This document shows, one piece after another, positions 33,149 to 43,254 of a stretch of DNA of 64,000 nucleotides. The translations under genes and the position numbers were made by a program. Each line of letters opens with the position of its first letter. Position 1 is the first letter of the stretch. Origin of the DNA: Streptomyces microflavus (GTDB lineage Bacteria > Actinomycetota > Actinomycetes > Streptomycetales > Streptomycetaceae); the NCBI RefSeq assembly GCF_014650075.1, contig NZ_BMUG01000003.1, positions 62,001 through 126,000 of the forward strand, given 5' to 3'. The notes beneath the pieces are model-generated. The model saw only the letters and a program-made list of their open reading frames with translations. It was not told the DNA's origin and searched no databases.

Positions 33149-34087
33149 TCAGGGAGTGCCGTCGAACCCGCACTTGACGATCGCGTTGATGCAGTCGCGT
33201 ACGCGCTGCGCCATCTCCTCCTCCGGCCATACGTTGAAGAAGTCACCGTGCATCGTGTAGCCGGGGCCCGACGCCAGCCGGAAGCGGGCCGGGTCGCCGC
33301 TCACCGGATAGCGCAGCACCTGACGGAGCTTGGGCACCGGCACAGGGTGGGTCGACGGGCAGGCGCCGGCCACGGGGTAGGCCATGTGGCTCTTGTGGTC
33401 GGCCGAGTCGAGATCCGTACCGTTCCAGCACTGCGGGAAGTCCAGGTAGGACTCCAGCATCGTGCCGGGCGGACAGTTCACGAAGTCCTGCGAGGGGTTG
33501 ACGTGACCGGCGTGCAGGCACGACCAGCGGGCGATGGTGTTCTCCTGCGGTGCGGTCGCCTTCGCGTTGCCCGCCACGATGCGCAGGCCCCGGGGGAAGG
33601 GCTTGATCTGCCGGATGATGTCGTCGCGGACCCCTTCACCGAGGTAGTAGAAGGTGGTTCCGGTCGGCTCCACCTCCCGGTCGCCGTCGTACAGGGTGGG
33701 CACCCAGTACGAGGAGAGGTCGGTGTCGGGCGAGCAGCTCGTGCGGCCCTTCTCCAGCGACTCCAGGTTCGAGTTCCCGTTGGTGGTGTCGTTGCCGAAG
33801 AAGCTGTGCATGTGGGAGGCGCCCGGCAGCCCCGGGAAGACGATCGGGTCGTCGGGCGCCCGGTGGGTGTAGGGGCACTCCGCCAGGAACTCGGCCACCC
33901 GCACCACATCGGCGGCGGCCTGGGGGGCGACCTCGGCGGCACCACGGTCGCCCGCGGCGTTGCCGACGTTGGCCTGGACGAGGGAGAGGGCGAGGGCTGC
34001 GGCGGCGAGTCCGGCGATTCTGTAGCGCCAGGACTGGGGGGATCGTTGGCGGCGGTGTTCACGGCTGAGTCGATTACGGAAGAGCAC
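33149..34087 (-). CDS. Secreted DUF1996 domain protein
   Basis: A 312-residue secreted protein. After a basic, somewhat long signal region (RYRIAGLAAAALALSLVQAN) the DUF1996 domain starts at about residue 55. Typical blocks are FLAECPYTHRAPDDPIVFPG, ASHMHSFFGND, SYWVPTLYDGD, and CPPGTMLESYLDFPQCWNGT, with several conserved Cys and His residues. Fungal and actinobacterial members are often extracellular and their function is unknown. The GTG at 34087 is preceded by AGGAG. Upstream lies a near-consensus promoter with a palindromic operator just downstream of the -10, so it is strongly expressed when derepressed. Confidence 0.9.
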   Translation of the reverse strand: MLFRNRLSREHRRQRSPQSWRYRIAGLAAAALALSLVQANVGNAAGDRGAAEVAPQAAADVVRVAEFLAECPYTHRAPDDPIVFPGLPGASHMHSFFGNDTTNGNSNLESLEKGRTSCSPDTDLSSYWVPTLYDGDREVEPTGTTFYYLGEGVRDDIIRQIKPFPRGLRIVAGNAKATAPQENTIARWSCLHAGHVNPSQDFVNCPPGTMLESYLDFPQCWNGTDLDSADHKSHMAYPVAGACPSTHPVPVPKLRQVLRYPVSGDPARFRLASGPGYTMHGDFFNVWPEEEMAQRVRDCINAIVKCGFDGTP

Positions 34088-34130
34088 GGCACTCCTGTTC
34101 GGAAGTGGGGGGAGGTTCCTTGATCACGGT

Positions 34131-34144
34131 AGAGAGCGCTCTCT
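34131..34144. promoter_or_regulatory. LacI-type operator, copy 1
   Basis: AGAGAGCGCTCTCT, a perfect 14-bp palindrome centred on CG. It begins 9 bp downstream of the -10 hexamer of the DUF1996 promoter, so a bound repressor would block initiation. The core AGCGCT with flanking GAG/CTC resembles the CebR-type operator (TGGGAGCGCTCCCA) of Streptomyces LacI regulators. Confidence 0.75.
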
Positions 34145-34152
34145 CATGGGGG

Positions 34153-34181
34153 AACGTAAGAGTGCGGCCTGAGCATGTCAA
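34153..34181 (-). promoter_or_regulatory. Near-consensus promoter of the DUF1996 gene
   Basis: On the minus strand TTGACA (34176-34181) is followed after exactly 17 bp by TACGTT (34153-34158). This is a strong match to the vegetative (HrdB-type) consensus, placed about 65 bp before the GTG start. Confidence 0.75.
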
Positions 34182-34241
34182 GAGAATGCGCAAGCACTGC
34201 AACACCCGGTCACGTGACGGCACTTAGGGGTGGAGGAGATG

Positions 34242-34255
34242 GGAGAGCGCTCTCC
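34242..34255. promoter_or_regulatory. LacI-type operator, copy 2
   Basis: GGAGAGCGCTCTCC, a second perfect 14-bp palindrome sharing the GAGAGCGCTCTC core with copy 1. The centres are 111 bp apart. It lies upstream of the DUF1996 -35 and 143 bp before the ligase start. A smaller palindrome, GTCACGTGAC, sits between them at 34209-34218. The site could allow looping or control of the divergent ligase gene. The whole 310-bp gap (34088-34397) holds no other recognised gene. Confidence 0.65.
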
Positions 34256-34397
34256 TGAATGCTGGTCGGAGCGTGTTGTTCCCTCCCGTACGGGGAGGTG
34301 TTCCGCGTGCCCGGAGCGACGGGTGGGACGTCGGCGGGAGGGGGGTGGGGAGGAGCTGTCGAGGGCGTTGTCAGTGGTGGGCGGCAGGATGGTGGCC

Positions 34398-36614
34398 ATG
34401 ACGAACTCAGCCGCTGTGCTCGCCGATGCCGCCGCCTACGCCGCCGCGGTCGAAGAGGCCTCCCAGGCCGCCGCCGCGTACTACGCCACGGGCGAGAGCA
34501 CCCTCGACGACGACGCGTACGACCGGCTGGCGCGCGGGATCGCCGCATACGAGGCGGACCACCCCGACGAGATACACGAGTCATCACCCACCGGCAAGGT
34601 CGCGGGCGGCGCCGCCGTCGGCGACGTTCCGCACACGGTGCCGATGCTCTCGCTGGACAACGTGTTCTCGGCCGAGCAGTTCGCCACCTGGACCGCCTCT
34701 CTGGAGCGGCGGATCGGCAGACCGGTCGCGGCTTGGAGTGTGGAGCCGAAGCTGGACGGCCTGGCGGTCGCCGCCCGCTATCGGGAGGGGCGGCTGGAGC
34801 GGCTGATCACCCGGGGCGACGGCACGGCGGGCGAGGACGTCTCGCACGCGGCCCCGGCGGTCGTCGGGCTGCCCGAGCGGCTGGACGCACCGGTCACCAT
34901 CGAGGTGCGCGGCGAGATCCTCATGACGAACGAGCAGTTCGAGCAGGGCAACGCGATCCGCACGGAGCACGGCGGCGCCCCCTTCGCCAACCCGCGCAAC
35001 GGGGCGGCGGGCACCCTGCGCGCCAAGGACCGGGCGTACCGGGTGGAGACGACCTTCTTCGCCTACGGCGCCCTGCCGCTCGCCGGCTCCGGAGAGCTCT
35101 CCGCGACCCTCACCGAGCTGCCCCACAGCGAACTCCTCGCGTACGTCGCCGGGCTCGGCGTGCACACGGCCGCGGCCACGGAGGTGGCGCCGCTCCGGGT
35201 GACCACCGTGGAGGAGGTGCAGGCACGGGTCGAGGAGATAGGCGCCCTGCGCGCCGCGCTGCCGTTCGGCATCGACGGCATCGTGATCAAGGCCGACCTC
35301 GCCGCCGACCGGCGCGAGGCCGGGTCCGGCACCCGGGCACCGCGCTGGGCCATCGCCTACAAGCTCCCCGCCGTGGAGAAGATCACCCGCCTGCTCTCCG
35401 TCGAGTGGAACGTGGGCCGCACCGGCATCATCGCGCCGCGCGCCGTCCTGGAGCCCGTCGAGATCGACGGATCCACCGTCGGCTACGCCACCCTCCACAA
35501 CCCGGCCGACATCACCCGCCGCGATCTGCGCCTGGGCGACCAGGTCATGGTCTACAAGGCGGGCGACATCATCCCGCGCATCGAGGCGCCCGTCGCCCAT
35601 CTGCGCACCGGGGACGAGACGCCGATCGAGTTCCCGGCGAGCTGCCCGCAGTGCGGTTCCGAGATCGACACGAGCGAGCAGCGCTGGCGCTGCACCCGCG
35701 GCCGCAACTGCCGGCTGGTCGCCTCCGTCTCGTACGCCGCTGGCCGTGACCAGCTCGACATCGAGGGCCTCGGCGCCACCCGGGTCGTCCAGCTCGTCGA
35801 CGCGGGCCTCGTCAAGGACTTCGCCGACCTGTTCACCCTGGAGCGCGAGCAGCTGCTCGCCCTGGACCGGATGGGCGAGACCTCCACCGACAATCTCCTG
35901 GCCGCCATCGCGACCGCCCGCTCGCGCCCGCTGTCCCGGGTCTTCTGCGCCCTGGGCGTACGGGGGACGGGGCGCTCCATGTCCCGCAGGATCGCGCGGT
36001 ACTTCGCGACCATGGACCACATCGTCGCCGCGGACGCGGAGTCGCTCCAACGGGTCGACGGCATCGGCAAGGAGAAGGCCACGGCGGTCGTCGCCGAGCT
36101 GGCGGAGCTGGCCCCGCTGATCGAGAAGCTCGTCCGGGCCGGGGTGACGATGACGGAGCCGGGCGCCACTCCGCCGCCGGAGCCCGGCACGGAGGAGGAG
36201 GGCGACGGCGGCGGGACCGGCGCCGAGCTGCCCCTGGCGGGGATGAAGGTGGTGGTCACGGGCGCCATGACCGGGGCGCTGGAGAAGCTGTCGCGCAATC
36301 AGATGAACGAGCTGATCGAGCGGGCGGGCGGCAAGTCGTCCTCCAGCGTCTCCGCGCGCACGAGCCTGCTGGTCGCGGGGGAGAAGGCCGGGTCGAAGCG
36401 GACCAAGGCGGAGGAGCTGGGGATCCGGATCGCGGCGCCGGAGGAGTTCGCGGAGCTGATCGCGGAGTTCCTGCCGGGGGCGGCCGGGGAGGCCGTCGCG
36501 GTGGTGGCTGCTGTGGAGGTGGTGGAGGTGACGGAGGTCGTGGAGCCGGTGGGGGGTGCGGCTGCCGTACCGGCGGCGGAGGTCGCGGAGGTCGCCGAGG
36601 TCGTGGAGGTCTGA
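34398..36614 (+). CDS. ligA: NAD-dependent DNA ligase
   Basis: Seals nicks in duplex DNA using NAD+. All LigA domains are present in the 738-residue product. Domain Ia has [18 protein letters not shown]. The adenylation domain has EPKLDGLA (nucleotidyl Lys), [16 protein letters not shown] and [13 protein letters not shown]. The OB fold follows, then the four-Cys zinc finger (CPQCG ... [10 protein letters not shown]), helix-hairpin-helix repeats ([31 protein letters not shown]) and a BRCT domain ([14 protein letters not shown]). After the BRCT comes a low-complexity Val/Glu/Ala tail. Start is ATG at 34398 or 34389. It lacks the gatCAB neighbours usual for the housekeeping Streptomyces ligA and is divergent from a secreted-protein gene, so it may be a second, accessory ligase; that is inference. 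Confidence 0.93.
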   Translation: MTNSAAVLADAAAYAAAVEEASQAAAAYYATGESTLDDDAYDRLARGIAAYEADHPDEIHESSPTGKVAGGAAVGDVPHTVPMLSLDNVFSAEQFATWTASLERRIGRPVAAWSVEPKLDGLAVAARYREGRLERLITRGDGTAGEDVSHAAPAVVGLPERLDAPVTIEVRGEILMTNEQFEQGNAIRTEHGGAPFANPRNGAAGTLRAKDRAYRVETTFFAYGALPLAGSGELSATLTELPHSELLAYVAGLGVHTAAATEVAPLRVTTVEEVQARVEEIGALRAALPFGIDGIVIKADLAADRREAGSGTRAPRWAIAYKLPAVEKITRLLSVEWNVGRTGIIAPRAVLEPVEIDGSTVGYATLHNPADITRRDLRLGDQVMVYKAGDIIPRIEAPVAHLRTGDETPIEFPASCPQCGSEIDTSEQRWRCTRGRNCRLVASVSYAAGRDQLDIEGLGATRVVQLVDAGLVKDFADLFTLEREQLLALDRMGETSTDNLLAAIATARSRPLSRVFCALGVRGTGRSMSRRIARYFATMDHIVAADAESLQRVDGIGKEKATAVVAELAELAPLIEKLVRAGVTMTEPGATPPPEPGTEEEGDGGGTGAELPLAGMKVVVTGAMTGALEKLSRNQMNELIERAGGKSSSSVSARTSLLVAGEKAGSKRTKAEELGIRIAAPEEFAELIAEFLPGAAGEAVAVVAAVEVVEVTEVVEPVGGAAAVPAAEVAEVAEVVEV
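36496..36611 (+). repeat. Low-complexity repeat coding the ligase C-terminal tail
   Basis: Iterated GAGGTGGTGGAGGTG/GAGGTCGCGGAGGTC-like units encode a run of Val-Glu and Ala-Glu dipeptides after the BRCT domain. The units are multiples of three bases, so length changes would stay in frame. Confidence 0.6.
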
Positions 36615-36756
36615 GACCGGTCGGGCTCCTTTGAATCGGGGAGGAAGTGGCTTTCCCGCACCCGGTATTGCATAGTGAGGGCTTGGTCATGCCTCGCTAT
36701 CAGCGGGCCGATGGGTGCGTGGACGGCTGCCGCTGGCGGGCCGGGGGTGAGGGGCG

Positions 36757-37794
36757 ATGCGTTCTCTGCACGACGGACAGCCGCACGGCCGTGCCGTCCC
36801 CCTGCCGGGCCGGCCCGGGGGCGAAGTCCCCGGCCCCCCGAACCTCGACTCCCCGAACCCTGACCCTCGGACCACGCGCGGGACCGGCCGGTCCGGCGAA
36901 GGTCCCGGGCCGCTTCGTGACGGAAGCGGGGCCGTGGGGCTCGGGACCGGGCGCGAGCCCGGGGCGCTCCGGGTGCGCCACGGACACCGTCGGCTCGGCG
37001 GCAGGACCGTGGCCGCCCGGGGACTCGCCCTGGATCTCGGCAGCTCCCGCACCCGGGCCTGGGTGCCCGGCCACGGACTGGTCACCGACCCGCTCCTCAG
37101 CAGCGACAGCCCCCTCGACGGCCGCGCTCTCGACGGGGACGCCGAACGGCCCGTCCGGCGCGGGCGCATCGTCGACCCCGAGGCCTGCGTGCGGCTGCTC
37201 GGGCGTATCGCCGACGCGGCCCTCGGCCCCGACCGTACGGACAGCGTGATCGTCCTCAGCCACCCCGTTCTCGCCGGGGCCGGTCACCGTAACGCCGCGC
37301 GGGAGCTGCTCGCCGGTCTTGGACCCACGCGCGTCCTCGTCCTCAGCAGCGCCCGGGCCGCCGCGGCGCACGCCGGGCCGCGCGACGCCGGGCCGCTGCT
37401 CGTCGTCGACATGGGCGCCGAGCTGACCGAGGTCACGCTCCTCGTCGGCGGCCGGATCGCCGACGCCCGGCAGGCCGAGACCGGGCTGAGCGACCTGGAC
37501 CCGGAGACGCTGCCCGCCACCCTCGTCCGTACGGTTCTCGACATGGTGATGTCCATGTGGCGGCAGGACCGGCACGGCGCGATCCGCGGCGCCCTGCGCA
37601 AGGGCCCGGTGCTCGCCGGCGGCGGGGCGCTGCGCCCCGACGTCACCGACCGCATCGCCCGGTGCCTCGGCACGCCGGTCCGGCTGGCGGACGACCCGTC
37701 GACCACCGTCGTCCGCGGTGCCGGACAGATCCTCAGCTCCGTGCTCCGCCACGGAGTGACGCCCGCCGCCTCCCTGCCCGGCCGACCGAGGTGA
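36757..37794 (+). CDS. Compact MreB-like actin homologue
   Basis: A 345-residue frame whose last 254 residues are an actin/MreB fold. Phosphate-1 loop: ALDLGSSRTRAWV (91-103). Next RRGRIVDPEACVRLLGRI (134-151), as in MreB where 'kdGvI.d.e' follows. Then VLSHPVLAGAGHRNAARELL, the phosphate-2 loop LLVVDMGAELTEVTLLVGG (214-232), and the adenosine motif GPVLAGGGALRPDVTDRI with VRLADDPSTTVVRGAG. Phosphate-2 to adenosine is only about 70 residues, so peripheral subdomains of normal MreB (about 340 residues) are missing. The first 80 residues are Gly/Pro/Arg-rich and unlike MreB; the true start may be downstream. The stop overlaps the next gene's GTG. From memory, S. coelicolor has a similar shortened MreB paralogue (SCO6166). 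Confidence 0.82.
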   Translation: MRSLHDGQPHGRAVPLPGRPGGEVPGPPNLDSPNPDPRTTRGTGRSGEGPGPLRDGSGAVGLGTGREPGALRVRHGHRRLGGRTVAARGLALDLGSSRTRAWVPGHGLVTDPLLSSDSPLDGRALDGDAERPVRRGRIVDPEACVRLLGRIADAALGPDRTDSVIVLSHPVLAGAGHRNAARELLAGLGPTRVLVLSSARAAAAHAGPRDAGPLLVVDMGAELTEVTLLVGGRIADARQAETGLSDLDPETLPATLVRTVLDMVMSMWRQDRHGAIRGALRKGPVLAGGGALRPDVTDRIARCLGTPVRLADDPSTTVVRGAGQILSSVLRHGVTPAASLPGRPR

Positions 37795-38537
37795 CCCCGC
37801 ACCCGGGGCCGCCCCGGGGCAACGCGCTCCGGCCGCGGCAGACCGGTCCAGCGGGGAACACCCGGCGCCTGCCGAACCGTTCGGCGCACGGCTCCCGGCG
37901 CCTCCGGACGGCCCCGGCGCACCGGACCCGGAGCGTGCTGGCCGCGCTGGTCCTCGCCGTCCTCACCCTGGTCGGCGGTGCCCCCACCGCAGGTGCCGCG
38001 CTCCCCGTCGGCGCCCTCAACAGCCTCTCGCTCACGGTGGCGCACACGCCGAAACCGCCGGCGCCCGCCCCGAAGACCGACCGCACCGCCCACCCCGGCG
38101 GCCTCCACCACGACCTGCGGCGCACCCGCACGGCCCCGAGCCCCGTCGGCTCCGGCCCCGGCAGCCGTGGTCTCCGCGACCAGCCGCCCGGCCCCCAGCG
38201 GCCCCACGCGCGGCCCGCCCCCGCCCAGCCGCACACCCAAGCCCCTCACGACCGGTCACGGGCCGCCGATCCGGCCCCGCAGACCCCCCGGGCGGGCATC
38301 GGCCGCGCCCACCTCACGGGCCACGCGCCACCGCCGTCCTACGACGGGCTGCAGGCCTGCTCACCGGGGCCGATCGTGGAGCGCGGCCCCGTCGAGCCGG
38401 TCACCGCGGCCTCCTTCGGCACACCCTCCGGACGCCGGGGCGCGCTGCCCGGTGTCCGCGGTCCTCCGGGCACGGCCGCCGGTCTCCCGACCGGCCACCG
38501 GTCCTGCTCTGCCGATCCGGCGTCGCGTCCTCGCTGA
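37791..38537 (+). CDS. Hypothetical secreted proline/histidine-rich protein
   Basis: A 248-residue open frame between the MreB-like and SecDF genes. The GTG at 37791 overlaps the preceding stop (GTGA). A hydrophobic segment, VLAALVLAVLTLVGGAPTAG (about residues 48-67), looks like a signal peptide; an in-frame GTG at 37933 would place it at the very N-terminus. The rest is Pro, His, Arg and Ala-rich with no domain I recognise, except two Cys near the C-terminal part (LQACSPGP, HRSCSADP). Codon use is as GC-biased as its neighbours. Location argues for an exported factor linked to the neighbouring genes. Coding status is probable, not certain. Confidence 0.55.
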   Translation: MTPHPGPPRGNALRPRQTGPAGNTRRLPNRSAHGSRRLRTAPAHRTRSVLAALVLAVLTLVGGAPTAGAALPVGALNSLSLTVAHTPKPPAPAPKTDRTAHPGGLHHDLRRTRTAPSPVGSGPGSRGLRDQPPGPQRPHARPAPAQPHTQAPHDRSRAADPAPQTPRAGIGRAHLTGHAPPPSYDGLQACSPGPIVERGPVEPVTAASFGTPSGRRGALPGVRGPPGTAAGLPTGHRSCSADPASRPR

Positions 38538-38572
38538 GGTGAGGGCGGCCGACGCCCCACCGGAGGATTTCC

Positions 38573-40891
<2,319 letters not shown>

Positions 40892-40904
40892 CCCCGTACG
40901 GGAC

Positions 40905-40951
40905 CCGTCCCCCCGCCCCGCCCCGAACGCCGGGCCGGGCCGGGGGGACGG
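40905..40951. terminator. Bidirectional terminator between secDF and the XRE regulator
   Basis: CCGTCCCCCC (40905-40914) pairs perfectly with GGGGGGACGG (40942-40951). The 27-nt loop is itself GC-rich and self-complementary. The right arm abuts the stop codon of the convergent regulator. Confidence 0.65.
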
Positions 40952-41752
40952 CTACGGAAGGCGGTCGCGCAGGTAGGCGGCGGTCTCCCGGTCGGCGGGG
41001 AGGAACGTCTCGATGGCCAGCTCCGCCACGGTCACGTCCATCGGGGTGTTGAACGTCGCGATCGAGGCGATGAACGACAGCACCTGGCCCCCGTGCTCGA
41101 TCACCAGGGGCAGGGCGAACGAGGGCGTGCCCTCCCCGGCCCGGTCACCGGCGCCCCGGTCCGCGACCGGATAGCCGGCCACCTCCTCGTACAGCGCGCG
41201 CAGCTCCGGCGACCGTACGAGCGCGATCTGGCGTTCCATCTGCGCCAGCAGATCCGCCCGCCACTCCGGCAGGTTCAGGATGCGCGGCGCGAGCCCCGCC
41301 GGGTGGAGGGTGATCCGCATGGCGTTGAGCGGAGGGGTGAGCAGCTCCTCGGAGATGCCCTCCATGAGCAGGGCGATACCCCTGTTGGCCGCCACCACGT
41401 CGTACCTGCCGTCCACGACGAGCGCCGGATACGGCTCGTACCCCGCCAGCAGCCGGTCCAGCCCCTCGTGCACCGAGGCCATCGCGGGGTCGTCGAGCGG
41501 CGTCTGCGCGTAACGAGGGGCGTAACCGGCCACCACCAGCAGGGCGTTGCGCTCCCGGACGGGAATGTCCAGCTGCTCGGCCAGGCGCAGGACCATATCC
41601 TCGCTGGGGCGCGAACGGCCCGTCTCGATGAAGGAGATGTGCCGGGCCGAGGAGTCCGCGCGCAGCGCCAGATCCAGCTGGCTGATCCGCCGCTGCTCCC
41701 GCCAGCCGCGCAGCAGGGGACCCACGCCCGTGTCGGGGGAGACAGTTCTCAT
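40952..41752 (-). CDS. XRE family regulator with MmyB-like ligand-binding domain
   Basis: A 266-residue regulator. The HTH_XRE is at residues 10-65 (LLRGWREQRRISQLDLALRA, HISFIETGRSRPSEDMVLRL). The rest is the PAS-like MmyB ligand-binding domain (GYEPYPALVVDGRYDVVAAN, ILNLPEWRADLLAQMERQ, GTPSFALPLVIEHGGQVLSF). MmyB-type proteins often bind fatty acids and control neighbouring oxidoreductases. The ATG at 41752 is the only one giving a normal N-terminus. It is divergent from the pterin dehydratase with a palindrome between them. Confidence 0.92.
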   Translation of the reverse strand: MRTVSPDTGVGPLLRGWREQRRISQLDLALRADSSARHISFIETGRSRPSEDMVLRLAEQLDIPVRERNALLVVAGYAPRYAQTPLDDPAMASVHEGLDRLLAGYEPYPALVVDGRYDVVAANRGIALLMEGISEELLTPPLNAMRITLHPAGLAPRILNLPEWRADLLAQMERQIALVRSPELRALYEEVAGYPVADRGAGDRAGEGTPSFALPLVIEHGGQVLSFIASIATFNTPMDVTVAELAIETFLPADRETAAYLRDRLP

Positions 41753-41771
41753 GGGGAGACCGTAACGTCGG

Positions 41772-41783
41772 ACGACCGGTCGT
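41772..41783. promoter_or_regulatory. Palindrome between XRE regulator and pterin dehydratase
   Basis: ACGACCGGTCGT is a perfect 12-bp palindrome in the 64-bp divergent gap. It is a candidate operator for the XRE protein controlling itself and the dehydratase gene. Confidence 0.45.
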
Positions 41784-41816
41784 ACGTCGCCATCCGAGAC
41801 CCACGGGAGCCGCTCC

Positions 41817-42122
41817 ATGTCCGCCGAACCGCTGTCGAGGACCGAGACCGAACACCGTCTTGAGGCGCTGCCCGGCTGGGCGCTGGAAGGCGACCGGATC
41901 ACCCGGACCTTCCGGCTGCCGTCGCACTTCGCCGCCGCCGCGCTGACCGTCCACATCGCGCAGATCCAGGAGGAGCTGAACCATCACTCCGATCTGACGC
42001 TCGGGTACAACACCGTGGCCCTCTCCGTCCATACGCACGACGCCGGTGGCGCGGTCACGGAGAAGGACCTCGAACTGGCCGCCAGGGTCGCGGCCGCCGC
42101 ACCGGCCCACGGAGCGGAATAG
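41817..42122 (+). CDS. 4a-hydroxytetrahydrobiopterin dehydratase (PCD/DCoH family)
   Basis: A 101-residue enzyme that dehydrates 4a-hydroxytetrahydrobiopterin to quinonoid dihydrobiopterin, regenerating the cofactor of aromatic amino acid hydroxylases. The signature is complete: LPGWALEGDRITRTFRLPSH, then IQEELNHHSDLTLGYNTVAL and SVHTHDAGGAVTEKDLELA, with the catalytic His pair. No pterin-dependent hydroxylase lies nearby. It is divergent from the XRE regulator. Its last codons are duplicated directly downstream. Confidence 0.93.
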   Translation: MSAEPLSRTETEHRLEALPGWALEGDRITRTFRLPSHFAAAALTVHIAQIQEELNHHSDLTLGYNTVALSVHTHDAGGAVTEKDLELAARVAAAAPAHGAE

Positions 42123-42172
42123 GGCCCCAGGGGCAGGCCCGGGAGCGGAATAGGAGCTCCATGGGCAGACCC
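42111..42172. repeat. 31-bp tandem duplication at the end of the pterin dehydratase gene
   Basis: GGAGCGGAATAGG starts at 42111 and again at 42142. The rest of each copy aligns with several substitutions and one indel. Copy 1 holds the gene's true stop codon (TAG); copy 2 is an untranslated echo of it. Confidence 0.75.
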
Positions 42173-42175
42173 GCC

Positions 42176-43138
42176 TCAGCTCACCAGCCCGAACCGCGGA
42201 TTCCCGGCGAGCCACCGTGCGTAGACGGGGCTGCGCGACACGGCCTCCGCGTACGCCGCCCGGGTCTGCCCGGCCACCGCCACCGCCGCGGCGTCCGCGG
42301 CGGGCGAGTGCGGGTGCCAGCCCAGCAGGTGCCGCCAGCTGAGCGGTGAACCCGCGAGCGGCCGGGTCACCAGGCCGGGGACCGGCGGGAACGTCGCCCG
42401 GCACAATCCGATCGCCCGCCCGACCTGCACCAGATGGACGACGGACGAGGTGTCCGTCTCGTACACCGACACCGGGGTGAAACCGGCCCGCGCGCAGGCC
42501 GTGGCGAAACAGTCGGCGAAACAGCCGTCCCCCGGAACGTCGGCCCAGCACTGGTCCGCGAGCGCGGCGAGCTCCAGCTCCTCCTCACCGGCCAGCGGAT
42601 GGTCCTCCGGCAGCATCACGAAGACCGGGTCCACCCCCACCACCTCCCAGACCAGCCGCTCGGCCAGCGGCGGCGGACTCTCGCCGCAGGTGCCGATCAG
42701 CGCGAAGTCGAGGCGCCCGTCGATCGTGAGGGCGGCGATCTCGTCCACCGACCACGAGGTGTACGTGGAGACCGGCGCCGCCGGGTGCGCCGTGGCGATC
42801 CGGTCGACCAGACCGCCGAGCAGCGGACCGTGCGTACCGCCCAGCCGGAACCGCTCCAGCGGCCCGGTGGCATTGGCGAACCGCACCGCCTCCGCCTGGA
42901 GTTCGCTCACCGCGGGCAGCACCACCCGGGCCCGCTCCAGCACCAGTTCGCCGAGTGGAGTGGCACGGGCGCCCGTGTGGTCACGCTCGAAGAGCGTGCC
43001 GCCCAGGGCCTTCTCGATCCGCCGCAGCTGGGCGCTGAGCGCGGGCTGGGCGAGGCCCAGCGTGGCGGCGGCCTTGGTGAGGCTGCCGGTGTCGGCGATG
43101 GCACGGACGGTTCTCAGATGGCGCAACTCCAGCTCCAT
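42176..43138 (-). CDS. LysR family transcriptional regulator
   Basis: A 320-residue LysR regulator. HTH: ELELRHLRTVRAIADTGSLTKA with QPALSAQLRRIEKALGGTLF. The effector domain runs from about residue 90 (FRLGGTHGPLLGGLVDRIAT) to the end and contains Cys residues (GTCGES, DQCWADVPGDGCFADCFATACA), which could sense redox or metals. It lies 116 bp downstream of the NmrA-like gene on the same strand, behind a strong terminator, so it has its own promoter. No divergent target gene is present. Its 3' end abuts a small duplication. Confidence 0.92.
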   Translation of the reverse strand: MELELRHLRTVRAIADTGSLTKAAATLGLAQPALSAQLRRIEKALGGTLFERDHTGARATPLGELVLERARVVLPAVSELQAEAVRFANATGPLERFRLGGTHGPLLGGLVDRIATAHPAAPVSTYTSWSVDEIAALTIDGRLDFALIGTCGESPPPLAERLVWEVVGVDPVFVMLPEDHPLAGEEELELAALADQCWADVPGDGCFADCFATACARAGFTPVSVYETDTSSVVHLVQVGRAIGLCRATFPPVPGLVTRPLAGSPLSWRHLLGWHPHSPAADAAAVAVAGQTRAAYAEAVSRSPVYARWLAGNPRFGLVS

Positions 43139-43216
43139 AAAGGCAAGTTATGGCCCCTGGCCCGCCCCGGCAATATGTCGGTCACTCTTCGGTACGGGCA
43201 ATGTTTCCGGGCTGTA

Positions 43217-43241
43217 CCTCCGGCGCACGGGGCGCCGGAGG
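43217..43241 (-). terminator. Terminator of the NmrA-like gene
   Basis: CCTCCGGCGC-ACGGG-GCGCCGGAGG, a perfect 10-bp stem with a 5-nt loop, 13 bp after the stop codon on the minus strand. Confidence 0.75.
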
Positions 43242-43254
43242 GTCCCGCTCCAGT

